This document shows, piece after piece, positions 7,148 to 15,597 of a DNA stretch of 64,000 nt. The position numbers and the translations under genes were made by a program. The notes under the pieces were generated by a model. It had not been told where the DNA came from. It worked only from the letters and a program-made list of their open reading frames with translations, and ran no database searches. Position 1 is the first letter of the stretch. The number at the start of each line of letters is the position of its first letter. Source of the stretch: JACRLV01 sp045863555 (GTDB taxonomy: Bacteria; Planctomycetota; Phycisphaerae; UBA1845; Fen-1342); assembly GCA_045863555.1 (NCBI GenBank), contig BTUU01000002.1, positions 1 to 64,000 of the forward strand, read 5' to 3'.

Positions 7148-9473
7148 TCGAATGACCCGCACCCGCGCGGCGATCGGCGCGGCCGCCGGTTTGCTCCTGG
7201 CGACGACGGCCGCTGCGGACGGGCAGGCGCGATTCGATCTCCAGGCCGCGATCCGCGCCGCCGCCCCGGGCGACACGATTCACGTCCCCGCGGGCGTCTA
7301 CCCGGCCCCGATCATCGTTGACCGCACAGTCACGCTCGTCGGCGGCGAGGGTGCGATCATCGACGGCGGCGGCAAAGGCGACCTGCTCCAGGTCACCGCA
7401 CCGGACGTCACGATCCGCGGCCTGCATCTTCGCGGCAGCGGCGACAGCCTCGACCGTGAAAACGCGGGCATCGTCGTCGCCGCGCCCCGGGCGCTGATCG
7501 AATCAAACGAGATCGTCGATGCCCTTTTGGGCATCGTAGTCCGCAGTGCCGATGAATCGGTGCTCCGACGCAACCGCATCCAGGGCAAGCCCCTCGACGC
7601 CGGCCGCCGCGGCGACGGCATCCGCCTCTGGAACAGCAACAACTGCCGCATCGAGTCGAACGAGATCGTGGACGTCCGCGACGTCGTGATCTGGTACTCG
7701 AAGGGCACGCACATCGTCGGAAACGACGTCTCCGGCAGCCGCTACGGCCTGCACTTCATGTACGCCAGCGGCAGCGTGCTCGAAAACAACCGCCTCGTCG
7801 ACAACTCCGTCGGCGTCTTCCTCATGTACAGCGCCGACATCCTCCTCCGCGGAAATCTGCTGGCGCGGAACCGCGGCCCCAGCGGCTATGGCGTCGGCCT
7901 CAAGGACATGGACGCGGTCACGATCGTCGACAACGCGATCGTCGCCAACCGCGTCGGCATCTACTTCGACAATTCGCCGCAGCGGGTGGACAGCTTTGGC
8001 GAAGTTGCCGGCAACACGCTGGCCTTCAACGATGTCGGCCTCGCGTTTCAGCCCGCCGTGAAACGCAACCGGATTCACGACAACACCTTCAACGAGAACA
8101 TCGAGCAGGTCGCGATCGTCGGTTCCGGCGATTTTCAGGGCAACGACTTCACCGTCGCCGGCCGCGGCAACTACTGGAGCGACTACGCCGGCTTCGACTC
8201 GAATGGCGACGGCCTCGGCGACGTCGAATACCGCTCGATCAGCCTCTTCGAAAACCTCATGGACCGGGAGCCGAAAATGCGACTCTTCCTCTACAGCCCC
8301 GCCCAGCAGGCGATCGAATTCGCCGGCCGCGCGTTTCCGATCATGCGTCCCGAGCCCAAAATCCGCGACGCCGCGCCGCTGATGCAGCCCGTCGAACGGC
8401 CGGTCCTCGCACACCAGGCGGCGGCCGCGTGGCCGATCGCCGCCGGAAGCGGCGCGCTGCTCGCACTCTCCTCGCTCCTCATGGGCGGCCTCCGGCGCGT
8501 AGGCTTCCGTCGCGTCGGATCGGCTGAGCCCGCCACGCCCGCGGTCTCGAATCCGCCCCCCGAACAGATCGCGACGCCGGCGCCCCAAAACATGGCGACT
8601 CCCGCGGCCGAACCCGTCCTCTCGATTCGCGACCTCCGCAAGACCTTCGGCCGCTACACCGCGGTCGACGGGCTGAATCTTTCGCTCGCGCCCGGCCGCG
8701 CCACAGCTCTCTGGGGCACGAACGGCGCCGGAAAGACCACGATCATCAAGTGCATCCTCGGCCTGCACCGCTACCGCGGCGAAATCCGCGTCGGCGACAG
8801 CGACGCCCGCCGAGCCGGTCGCGACGCCCGCCGCCTCATCGGCTACGTCTCGCAGGAGCTGGCTTTCTACGACGACCTGACCGTGCTCGACACCGTGCGA
8901 CACTTCGCCGCCCTGAAGCGCGTCGATCGTGGTCGCTGCCCCGAGGTTCTCGCACAGGTCAACCTCACCGAGCACGCGTCCAAGCAGGTCGCCCAGCTCT
9001 CCGGCGGCATGAAGCAGCGCCTCGCCCTGGCCGTCGCGCTCCTCGCCGATCCGCCCGTCCTGCTGCTCGACGAACCGACCTCGAACCTCGACGCCGTATC
9101 GCGCCGCGCATTCTTCGAACTCCTTCGCACGCTCAAGGCCGCCGGCAAGGCGATCCTCTTCACGACACACCGCGCCGACGAGGTCACGATCCTCGCCGAC
9201 CGCGTCGTCATTCTCGAACGCGGCCGCGTCCTTCGCGAGATCGCGCCGGCCGAAATGAGCGCCGACTGCCGCATGCGGCTCGTCGTGACCCCCGAAAGTC
9301 GCGCGGCCGCGCAGGAATCCCTCGCGCGAGCCGGCTTTGACGCGTCGCAGAATTGCACGGCAGTACTCGTTCGTACAAGTGCAGCGCGGAACGCCGCGCC
9401 GCTCCTTCACCTGGCCCAGGCGGGCATCCCTGTGGAATCCATCGAAATCGAATCAGGAGAACCCAATGACTGA
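7140..9473 (+). CDS. nosDF: NosD-NosF fusion: periplasmic beta-helix, TM helix, ABC ATPase
   Basis: One 777-residue frame joins two normally separate copper-site assembly proteins. Residues 1-27 are a signal peptide or anchor; about 30-400 are the NosD right-handed beta-helix with repeated N-x-I/V turns (IESNEIVD, VRRNRIQG types); about 427-452 is a membrane helix (PIAAGSGALLALSSLLMGG); a proline-alanine linker follows; and about 493-777 is the NosF ATPase with Walker A GTNGAGKTT (about 526), signature LSGGMKQR (about 620) and Walker B LLLDEPTS (about 641). The topology works: periplasmic N-part, cytoplasmic C-part. NosY is encoded two genes later. No frameshift or stop lies at the junction. 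Its ATGA region overlaps the hemerythrin gene. Confidence 0.93.
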   Translation: MRNRMTRTRAAIGAAAGLLLATTAAADGQARFDLQAAIRAAAPGDTIHVPAGVYPAPIIVDRTVTLVGGEGAIIDGGGKGDLLQVTAPDVTIRGLHLRGSGDSLDRENAGIVVAAPRALIESNEIVDALLGIVVRSADESVLRRNRIQGKPLDAGRRGDGIRLWNSNNCRIESNEIVDVRDVVIWYSKGTHIVGNDVSGSRYGLHFMYASGSVLENNRLVDNSVGVFLMYSADILLRGNLLARNRGPSGYGVGLKDMDAVTIVDNAIVANRVGIYFDNSPQRVDSFGEVAGNTLAFNDVGLAFQPAVKRNRIHDNTFNENIEQVAIVGSGDFQGNDFTVAGRGNYWSDYAGFDSNGDGLGDVEYRSISLFENLMDREPKMRLFLYSPAQQAIEFAGRAFPIMRPEPKIRDAAPLMQPVERPVLAHQAAAAWPIAAGSGALLALSSLLMGGLRRVGFRRVGSAEPATPAVSNPPPEQIATPAPQNMATPAAEPVLSIRDLRKTFGRYTAVDGLNLSLAPGRATALWGTNGAGKTTIIKCILGLHRYRGEIRVGDSDARRAGRDARRLIGYVSQELAFYDDLTVLDTVRHFAALKRVDRGRCPEVLAQVNLTEHASKQVAQLSGGMKQRLALAVALLADPPVLLLDEPTSNLDAVSRRAFFELLRTLKAAGKAILFTTHRADEVTILADRVVILERGRVLREIAPAEMSADCRMRLVVTPESRAAAQESLARAGFDASQNCTAVLVRTSAARNAAPLLHLAQAGIPVESIEIESGEPND

Positions 9474-10068
9474 GCATCACACGTCCGGTTGCGGTTGCAG
9501 TTGCGGCAAGCCGAGCCCGATCGACATCCTCAAGAACGAACACCGCGTGATCGAGGTCGTCCTCTCGGCGATCGAACGCGGCGCGGCGAGCAGTCGCATC
9601 GACGTCCCGCTCTTCCGCGACGCGATCGACTTCCTCCGCAATTTCGCCGACGGCTGCCACCACGCCAAGGAAGAGAACGAGCTCTTCCCGCGTCTCGAGG
9701 CCGTCGGCATCCCGCGCGACGGCGGGCCCATCGGCTGCATGCTTGACGAGCACACGCAGGGCCGGGCCCTCATCCGCCGCATGGTCGCCAGCCTCGACGG
9801 AATCGAGCACGGGGATCTCAGCGCCGTCGCCGACCTCCGCGCCGCGACGACCGGCTACGTCGAACTCCTCCGCAAGCACATCTGGAAGGAGGACAACGTC
9901 CTCTTCGAGATGGCCAACCGCGCCCTCTCGCACGAGGAGCGCCGCGCCATGCGTTCCGGATTCGAGAAGGCCGAGGAAAACGAAGGCGGCCACGCGCGTC
10001 ACGACCACTACGTCCAAATGGCCCAGCGGCTCTTCGCCCAGGCGCAGACCGCGACCGTCGGAGCCTAA
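9466..10068 (+). CDS. Hemerythrin (HHE) protein with Cys-rich N-terminus
   Basis: A 200-residue four-helix di-iron protein. The likely ligands are H26 (NEHRVIE), H66 and E70 (HHAKEENELFP), H96 (DEHTQGR), H138 and E142 or D143 (KHIWKEDNVLF). It has a CxCxC cluster at residues 9-13 (GCGCSCGK) just before the first helix, a possible metal or Fe-S delivery site; YtfE/RIC repair proteins also combine an HHE domain with N-terminal cysteines. No signal peptide, so cytoplasmic. The start ATG overlaps the nosDF stop by eight bases and nosY follows three bases later, so it is made with the copper-assembly machinery. O2 or NO binding or sensing is inferred from the family. Confidence 0.88.
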   Translation: MTEHHTSGCGCSCGKPSPIDILKNEHRVIEVVLSAIERGAASSRIDVPLFRDAIDFLRNFADGCHHAKEENELFPRLEAVGIPRDGGPIGCMLDEHTQGRALIRRMVASLDGIEHGDLSAVADLRAATTGYVELLRKHIWKEDNVLFEMANRALSHEERRAMRSGFEKAEENEGGHARHDHYVQMAQRLFAQAQTATVGA

Positions 10069-10070
10069 CC

Positions 10071-10985
10071 ATGAGTCAGTTGTCCCCGACCATCCCGACG
10101 TTCCTTCCGAGCAGCCGACCCGCCGCGGGCGCGCCCCGGCGGGGCGGTGCCCGAATGAGCGCGACGGTCACGCTCGTCATTGCCCGCAAGGAAATCCGCG
10201 ACGCCCTGCGCAATCGCTGGTTCATCCTCTACGCGATCTCGTTCGCCGCGCTCTCGCTCGGCCTCTCGTCGATCGCTCTTGCCGGCACCGGCAAGTTCGG
10301 CATCGCCGGCTTCGGACGCACCGCTGCGAGCCTCGTCAACCTCGTCCTGCTCATCGTCCCGCTCATGAGCCTGACGCTCGGCGCGGCGACGCTCGCTGGC
10401 GAACGCGAACGCGGCACCCTCGAGACACTCCTCGCCCAGCCGCTCGGCCGCGCGGAGGTGTTGATCGGAAAGTTCTTTGGCCTCGCCGCCGCTCTCCTGG
10501 CCGCGCTCGCGGCCGGGTACGGAACGACGGGCGCGGTCCTCGCCGCCCGCGGCGCGCCGGGCGACCCGGTTCAGTTCTTCTCGATCTTCGGCCTGAGCGT
10601 CCTGCTCGGCTGGGCGATGCTCAGCGTCGGCATCGCCATCTCCTGCCTCGCCCGAAAGACCACGCTCGCGCTGGGAATCGCGATCTTCGCCTGGCTGACG
10701 TTCGTCTTCCTCGGCGACCTGGGCCTCATGGGCGGGGCGCTGACATTCAAGCTCACGACCAGCGAGCTGCTCGCCGCGTCGCTCAGCAACCCGCTTACCG
10801 TCTTCAAACTCGCCGCCGTCGGCCAGATCCACCAGTCGCTCGATCTGCTCGGTCCGGCCGGCCTCTACGCCTCGCAGACGTACGGCCGCACGTTGCCGCT
10901 GCTGCTCATATCGATCCTGCTCGCGTGGACGATCCTGCCGCTGACTGTGGGCATGGTCATCTTCTCACGGCGAGGTGTGCGATGA
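10071..10985 (+). CDS. nosY: NosY, ABC permease for NosZ copper-site maturation
   Basis: A 304-residue ABC-2-type permease with six hydrophobic segments. The cytoplasmic entry helix (ARKEIRDALRNRWFILYAISF) and the GERERGTLETLLAQPLGRAEVLIGKF stretch are hallmarks of NosY-type permeases. It should pair with the NosF part of the upstream fusion, giving a NosDF:NosY complex that supplies or remodels sulfur and copper for CuZ. The first 28 residues are proline-rich and an internal ATG at 10155 (MSATVTLVIARKE) fits the family's usual start better, so the mature start is uncertain. The stop overlaps the nosL start as ATGA. Confidence 0.9.
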   Translation: MSQLSPTIPTFLPSSRPAAGAPRRGGARMSATVTLVIARKEIRDALRNRWFILYAISFAALSLGLSSIALAGTGKFGIAGFGRTAASLVNLVLLIVPLMSLTLGAATLAGERERGTLETLLAQPLGRAEVLIGKFFGLAAALLAALAAGYGTTGAVLAARGAPGDPVQFFSIFGLSVLLGWAMLSVGIAISCLARKTTLALGIAIFAWLTFVFLGDLGLMGGALTFKLTTSELLAASLSNPLTVFKLAAVGQIHQSLDLLGPAGLYASQTYGRTLPLLLISILLAWTILPLTVGMVIFSRRGVR

Positions 10986-11437
10986 CTCCGCGATTCTGGA
11001 TGTTCAGTCCGCTGCTCCTCGCTGCGACGCTCGCCGTCGCCGGCTGCGGCGAAAAACCCAATCTCGACGCCCCGAAGCTGATCCTCGGCCAGCAGGAGTG
11101 CGAGGAGTGCAAAATGATCGTCAGCGAGGAGCGTTTCGCCGCGGGCGTCGCGTTTATCACTGACGGTGACGCGACGAAATTCGTCTTCGACGACGTCGGC
11201 TGCCTCGTCGACTGGCTCGGCAAGTCGGCCGACCGCGATGCCTGCATTCCGTATGTCCACGATTACGACACGCTGGCATGGCTCGACGCCCGAAAGGCGT
11301 TCTTCATGCACAGCGAAGAACTCCGCACGCCCATGGCCTCCCACATCGCGGCATTCGCCGATGATGCCGCGGCCGAGGCCCTGCTCCAGAAATACCCCGG
11401 CCAGCGCGTGACCTGGCCGGAACTGCTCAAAAAGTAA
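10982..11437 (+). CDS. nosL: NosL, copper chaperone lipoprotein
   Basis: A 151-residue NosL-type lipoprotein that delivers Cu(I) to apo-NosZ. The signal peptide ends in a good lipobox (LAVAGC, Cys22). The copper motif CEECKM follows at about 39-44, and later FDDVGCLVDWL and the YVHDYDT/WLDA segments match the family. It starts inside the nosY stop (ATGA). A much longer in-frame reading upstream is the wrong frame over the hemerythrin and nosY genes and is not used. Its short spacing to the next gene (36 bases) keeps that gene in the operon. Confidence 0.93.
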   Translation: MTPRFWMFSPLLLAATLAVAGCGEKPNLDAPKLILGQQECEECKMIVSEERFAAGVAFITDGDATKFVFDDVGCLVDWLGKSADRDACIPYVHDYDTLAWLDARKAFFMHSEELRTPMASHIAAFADDAAAEALLQKYPGQRVTWPELLKK

Positions 11438-11473
11438 TGACCGCGGGCGCCGGCCCGCGTGGGAGAGTGAATC

Positions 11474-12844
11474 ATGTCCGCGACCCTCAGCGTTCCTCAG
11501 ACCTCGACCTCACGGGCGGCGCAGTCCGCACAGCCGACGCCGCCCGCCGAAACCGCCGCGCCGCTCGCACTCCGCGAGTGGTTTCGGGATCGGGGCTTCA
11601 GCCTGTTCGACGTCGCCTTTTTCTCGCTCGTCACGCTCTTTGTCGGGCTGCTCACGATCGGCGCCTGCGCGATGATCCCCGCCATCCAGCCGGAAGCCGC
11701 CCGCTGGGGAAAGAAGCTGCTGAGCCTCGAACGCGGCATGCTCCAGACCGCCGTCCTGCTCGTGGGCGGCGTCGCAATGACCGCCGCAATGGCCGCTGCT
11801 CTCGGCCGAAGCCGCCGCGCGCTGCTTCCCGCGCTGCTCACCGCGCTGGTCTGCGGCGCGGCGTACCTCGTGCTCCTGGCGATCGACTTCGATTCGCTCT
11901 ACTACCGGCGACTTCTCCCGGGCAGCGGCTTCCGCCCGAGTGAACGCTGGGTGGCCGCCAAAATGGGAAAGCGTCTGCCCGCAGCACTCCCCGCGCCGAC
12001 GGCTCCGCTGCTCGCCGCCGCTCCAACCGAGCGCGTCGTCGATGCCGCGAACGGACGCAAGCTGTTTCTCAACACCTGCGCCACCTGCCACGGCGTGAAG
12101 GGCGAAGGCATGCCCGGACAGGGCAAGGATCTGCGCATCAGCGAATTCGTTCACAGCCTGGACGATGAGAAACTCGCAAAATTCATCATCGACGGCCGTC
12201 AGCCCTGGGACCCCGCGAACACGACCAAGGTCGCCATGCCCGGCCGCGGCGGCAATCCGATGCTCAAGGACCCCGACATCCGCGACATCGTCGCCCATAT
12301 TCGCGTACTGCAACAGTCGGTCGCCCCGGCGGGTGCGAGCCAAGGCAGCAGCGCGACACCGGCACAACAGGCGACCGCCCCGGCCGCCGCGCCGACGACC
12401 GCGTCCGCTCCCGTCGCGAAGACCCCCGAGCAGCTCGAGGAGGATCGCGCGGCGGCGCAGCTGCTCGTGCCGAAGTGGGTCGTCCCCGCGCCGCCCCAGG
12501 GACCCGATGGGATCGGTGTTCAATACCACCAGTCGCGGACGCGCCCGGACTGGCAGCCGCCCGAGAATGCACAGGCGTTCTTCGGCGTCTACCTCTTCGC
12601 CACGAACATGACCGGCGTGCAGGTGCTCATCGCCACGGTTGCGGCCGGGGCGCTGGCGCTGTCCGCCTGGCGTCGCCGCCGTGCCGTCGCCGGCGACGAA
12701 CCGGTCCTCGTCGGAGTCGAGTCTGCGAAGGTCGCGCCGCTGACCGCCAGGCTCGGGCCGCCCGTTCTGCTCGCGGGCGTATTCTGGTGGTGGACAACCG
12801 CCGCGTGGATCGGGATGTTCATCCTGATCCACGCAAACGGCTGA
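11474..12844 (+). CDS. COX3-like membrane protein with internal cytochrome c domain
   Basis: A 456-residue protein, last in the nos operon. Three N-terminal membrane helices (about 42-66, 88-110, 117-139) resemble heme-copper oxidase subunit III, including a post-helix segment AIDFDSLYYRRLLPG. A class I cytochrome c domain follows at about 188-285 with CATCH (202-206) and a likely axial Met in VAMPGRG. After an Ala/Pro-rich linker come two more helices (about 370-405, AFFGVYLFATNMTGVQVL, and about 420-450, FWWWTTAAWIGMFIL) that again resemble subunit III. So one heme c sits between the two halves of a subunit III-like scaffold. Electron delivery to NosZ is the likely role, inferred from operon position; nosC, nosG, nosH and nosR are absent. 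Confidence 0.8.
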   Translation: MSATLSVPQTSTSRAAQSAQPTPPAETAAPLALREWFRDRGFSLFDVAFFSLVTLFVGLLTIGACAMIPAIQPEAARWGKKLLSLERGMLQTAVLLVGGVAMTAAMAAALGRSRRALLPALLTALVCGAAYLVLLAIDFDSLYYRRLLPGSGFRPSERWVAAKMGKRLPAALPAPTAPLLAAAPTERVVDAANGRKLFLNTCATCHGVKGEGMPGQGKDLRISEFVHSLDDEKLAKFIIDGRQPWDPANTTKVAMPGRGGNPMLKDPDIRDIVAHIRVLQQSVAPAGASQGSSATPAQQATAPAAAPTTASAPVAKTPEQLEEDRAAAQLLVPKWVVPAPPQGPDGIGVQYHQSRTRPDWQPPENAQAFFGVYLFATNMTGVQVLIATVAAGALALSAWRRRRAVAGDEPVLVGVESAKVAPLTARLGPPVLLAGVFWWWTTAAWIGMFILIHANG

Positions 12845-12872
12845 CGTCGCAGGCGTCGTCGAAGAGAATCCG

Positions 12873-12912
12873 GAGGATGAACGCGGACGGACGACCGATC
12901 GCGTTCATCCTC
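12873..12912. terminator. Hairpin between convergent nos operon and rrf2
   Basis: GAGGATGAACGCG (12873-12885) pairs perfectly with CGCGTTCATCCTC (12900-12912) across a 14-base loop. It lies just after the nos operon and overlaps the end of the opposing rrf2 gene, so it could stop transcription from both sides. The T-run is weak. Confidence 0.5.
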
Positions 12913-13393
12913 TGGCTTTCGGTCGCCGTCCGCGCACCGCCGCCAGGTTGCCCTCCGCCGCCGCACGCGGAACCGCTTTGCCGGCGCCAAACGGACCGCC
13001 CCGCGATTCCACCAGTTCACCCACCATGCACTCCGCAAACGCCGATTCCACGGCCGCGATCGCGTCGTCGATCTGCCGATGGAGCTTGCAGAGCCGCTGA
13101 CTGTGTTCGGGCAGCTCCAGCGGACAACGCTCAATGCGCTGGATCGGATCGACCGCGTTGATCACTTCGAGGATCGAGATCTTGTCGGGATCGCGCGCAA
13201 GTTGAAAACCGCCGCCGAGTCCGCGCTGCGACGTCGCCAGTCCGGCGCTCACCAACGCCTGCATCACCTTGGAGAGGTATCCAACCGGGACATGGGTCGG
13301 GCCCGCGATCTGTCGCGCCGTCCGCGGTTCTCCGCCCTGACCCGCGAGCCACACGACCGCGCGCAGCGCATACTCAGACGTCTGCGAGATCAT
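12905..13393 (-). CDS. Second Rrf2-family regulator, paralogue of the nos regulator
   Basis: A 162-residue Rrf2 repressor clearly related to the one at 3895-4401: MISQTSEYALRAVVWLAG, VPVGYLSKVMQALVSAGLA and LGGGFQLARDP align block for block, and so do the three effector-domain cysteines (ERCPL, QRLCKLH, FAECMVGEL). The C-terminal tail differs and is basic. It starts 16 bases after the transketolase stop, so it is probably transcribed with that gene, and it converges on the nos operon. It could bind the same operator as its paralogue or link carbon flow to redox state; neither is shown. Confidence 0.87.
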   Translation of the reverse strand: MISQTSEYALRAVVWLAGQGGEPRTARQIAGPTHVPVGYLSKVMQALVSAGLATSQRGLGGGFQLARDPDKISILEVINAVDPIQRIERCPLELPEHSQRLCKLHRQIDDAIAAVESAFAECMVGELVESRGGPFGAGKAVPRAAAEGNLAAVRGRRPKARG

Positions 13394-13409
13394 CGATCAC
13401 TCCGTCCGC

Positions 13410-15383
13410 TCACGGCTGCCGCAGCAGCGCCATCGCCCGGTCGGCCAGCTGCGCCGCCCCGACGCCGCAGTACTCGAGGATTTCCTCGGGCGTCCGCGTC
13501 GACTTCGGAATCCGCTGGCAGATCGCACTCCCCGCGCGAATCCCCCCGTCCGCCGCCGCGATCTCCGCCACCGTCGAGCCGATGCCCCCGCCGTAGTTGT
13601 CCTCGACCGCCAGCGCCCGCCCGCCCGTCCGCCGCAGTGTGTCGGCCAGCTTCTCAGCCGCCACCGGGAGTGTGTAGAGGTCGATGATCGTCGCCCGGAC
13701 CCCTTGCCTGGCGAGCAGCCCCGCGGCCGTCTTCGCCACGTGAGTCATGTAGCCGGCCGAGACGAGCGCGATCTCGCCGCCGGGCTCGAACACGCCGAAA
13801 CCGCCCGCCTCGAACGTCGCATCCGCCGCGTAGAGCAGCGGCACATCCGGCCGGTACGTCCGCATGTAGCACATGCCCCTCAGTTCGCACATCAGCCGCG
13901 TCAGGTGATACGCCGACACCGCGTCCGACGGATTGAACACGCGGCAGACAGGACTCGTGCGATCGTCGCCGCGCACCGTCGAGAGCGACCGGAAAAACGC
14001 CACGTCCACGACCGCCATCTGGCTCGGGCCGTCCGCTGCGAGCGAGATGCCCGCGTGCGAGCCTGCCAGTTTGATGTTCGCCCGCGTGATCGCCGCCAGT
14101 TCGATCTGGTCATACGCACGCGACAGAAACTTCGCGAACGAGTTCGCAAACGGGATGTGCCCGGCCGCTGCAAGTCCGACCGCCGCCGAGACCATGTTCT
14201 GTTCCGCGATCTTGCACTCAAAGAACCGGTCCGGGTGCGCCTTCGCGAAAATCTCGGAAAACGTCGAGTTGCTCACGTCCGCGTCGAGAACCGCGACCTG
14301 CGGGATGAGGTCGCCCGCCACCTTCAGCGCCGCCCCGTACGCCCGCCGCGTCGCCAGCGCGTTCTTCTCCACCGCGCCCCCGAGTCCGGCCGACGCCATC
14401 GCCTCCGCGAATCGCGGCCACGCGACCGTGCGGGACTCGACGCGCACTGGCTCCTTCGCCCTGGCCGCCGCCGCCGGCCGTCCGAGCTGCGCAGCGTCTT
14501 CCGCCTTCACGCCCAGCTTTGCCCGCGTCGCGTCGAGCGCGCCGTCGCACTTGTCCTTGAGGTCCTTTTCCGGCATCGGCTTGCCGTGCCAGTTGCCGTT
14601 CAGAAACGTCTCGACGCCCCAGCCCTTCACCGTCTTCGCCACGATCGCCAGCGGCCGGGTCGCCTTGTCGAACTGCGCGAAGGCCGTGAGGATCGCGTCC
14701 GGATCGTGTCCGTTGATGGTCACCGTCTCATAGCCGAACGCCGTGAGCTTGGCCGCGAGCGTCTCGTGCGATTGCTGCTTCGAAACATAGCCCGCCTGCC
14801 CCTGCGCATTGCAGTTGAAGATGACGCACACGCGGGTGAGCTGGTGGTCGACGATGAAATCGAGTGCTTCCCAGATCTGTCCCTCACGCGATTCGCCATC
14901 CCCGACGATGCAATAGACCCGCCGCGCGGTTCCGTCGCGCCGCGCCGCCAGCGCCAGCCCGGCGGCCGCGCTCAGGCCCATCCCCAGGCTCCCCGTCGCC
15001 GCATCGAAGAACGGAAAGCCCTCCGCCGGGTTGGGATGACCGTCGAGCACGCTGTCGCGGGCGCGGAGCTGATCAAGCTCGGCGATTGTCAGCGGCACGC
15101 CCTTCCCCGATCCGCCTTCGCGCTGCCCCACGGCGCCGCCGAGGTCGGCATACGCCGCGTAGACGATCGGCACCGCATGCCCCTCCGAAAGCACGAGCCG
15201 GTCCGCGGCCGGGTCCCACGGATTGGCCGGGTCATAACGCATCTGGCGATACATCAGCGCTGTCACGAGATGGGCCAGCGACAGAGCGCTGGTCGGATGC
15301 CCCGATCCGGAGACGGACGTCATCCGCACGGCCAGTTTTCCGAGTTCGATTGCCTTGGCATGGATCGCAGCCGTCGATGACAT
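13410..15383 (-). CDS. tkt: Transketolase
   Basis: A 657-residue transketolase, moving two-carbon ketol units in the pentose phosphate pathway with thiamine diphosphate. The cofactor motif is present (GDGESREGQIWEALDFIV with NCNAQGQ downstream), as are the N-terminal SGHPTSALS and LSEGHAVPIVYAA motifs, DADVSNSTF opening the pyrimidine domain, and the catalytic Glu region FECKIAEQNM. The single-gene, full-length layout and length resemble animal-type transketolases rather than the E. coli TktA branch. A GGAG lies before the ATG at 15383. The rrf2 gene follows closely downstream. Confidence 0.95.
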   Translation of the reverse strand: MSSTAAIHAKAIELGKLAVRMTSVSGSGHPTSALSLAHLVTALMYRQMRYDPANPWDPAADRLVLSEGHAVPIVYAAYADLGGAVGQREGGSGKGVPLTIAELDQLRARDSVLDGHPNPAEGFPFFDAATGSLGMGLSAAAGLALAARRDGTARRVYCIVGDGESREGQIWEALDFIVDHQLTRVCVIFNCNAQGQAGYVSKQQSHETLAAKLTAFGYETVTINGHDPDAILTAFAQFDKATRPLAIVAKTVKGWGVETFLNGNWHGKPMPEKDLKDKCDGALDATRAKLGVKAEDAAQLGRPAAAARAKEPVRVESRTVAWPRFAEAMASAGLGGAVEKNALATRRAYGAALKVAGDLIPQVAVLDADVSNSTFSEIFAKAHPDRFFECKIAEQNMVSAAVGLAAAGHIPFANSFAKFLSRAYDQIELAAITRANIKLAGSHAGISLAADGPSQMAVVDVAFFRSLSTVRGDDRTSPVCRVFNPSDAVSAYHLTRLMCELRGMCYMRTYRPDVPLLYAADATFEAGGFGVFEPGGEIALVSAGYMTHVAKTAAGLLARQGVRATIIDLYTLPVAAEKLADTLRRTGGRALAVEDNYGGGIGSTVAEIAAADGGIRAGSAICQRIPKSTRTPEEILEYCGVGAAQLADRAMALLRQP

Positions 15384-15542
15384 TCTTCGCAGCTCCAGTC
15401 GGGGGTAAGGCCTCGTTCGCGCGATTCGAGGCGTGCGGTGACACTAGCGGCGAGAGCGAGAATGGTAAAGCCGTGCCCTGACCACGTGGCTGCGGCCGTC
15501 TCCGCCCGTCTGACCGGCCGCACCGAAGCCGATTCGCGCACC

Positions 15543-15571
15543 TTGACCGCGCCGACCGCGGCACGTACGGT
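15543..15571 (+). promoter_or_regulatory. Promoter of the isochorismatase-like gene
   Basis: TTGACC (15543-15548), 17 bases, TACGGT (15566-15571). The predicted leader would be only about 20 bases and contains CCC-TTCTT-GGG, which places the ribosome site GGGAGG partly in a small hairpin. Confidence 0.45.
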
Positions 15572-15597
15572 GGCTTCCCTTCTTGGGAGGGATTACT

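Noticed and set aside
7503..9410. 635-codon open frame antisense to nosDF
   Set aside because: Shadow of a strongly supported gene; the translation is Arg/Asp/Val-rich without domains.
9743..10981. In-frame upstream extension of nosL
   Set aside because: Would read the hemerythrin and nosY genes out of frame; the true start at 10982 begins a lipoprotein signal peptide.
13704..15380. 558-codon open frame antisense to transketolase
   Set aside because: Shadow frame; Arg-rich with no motif.
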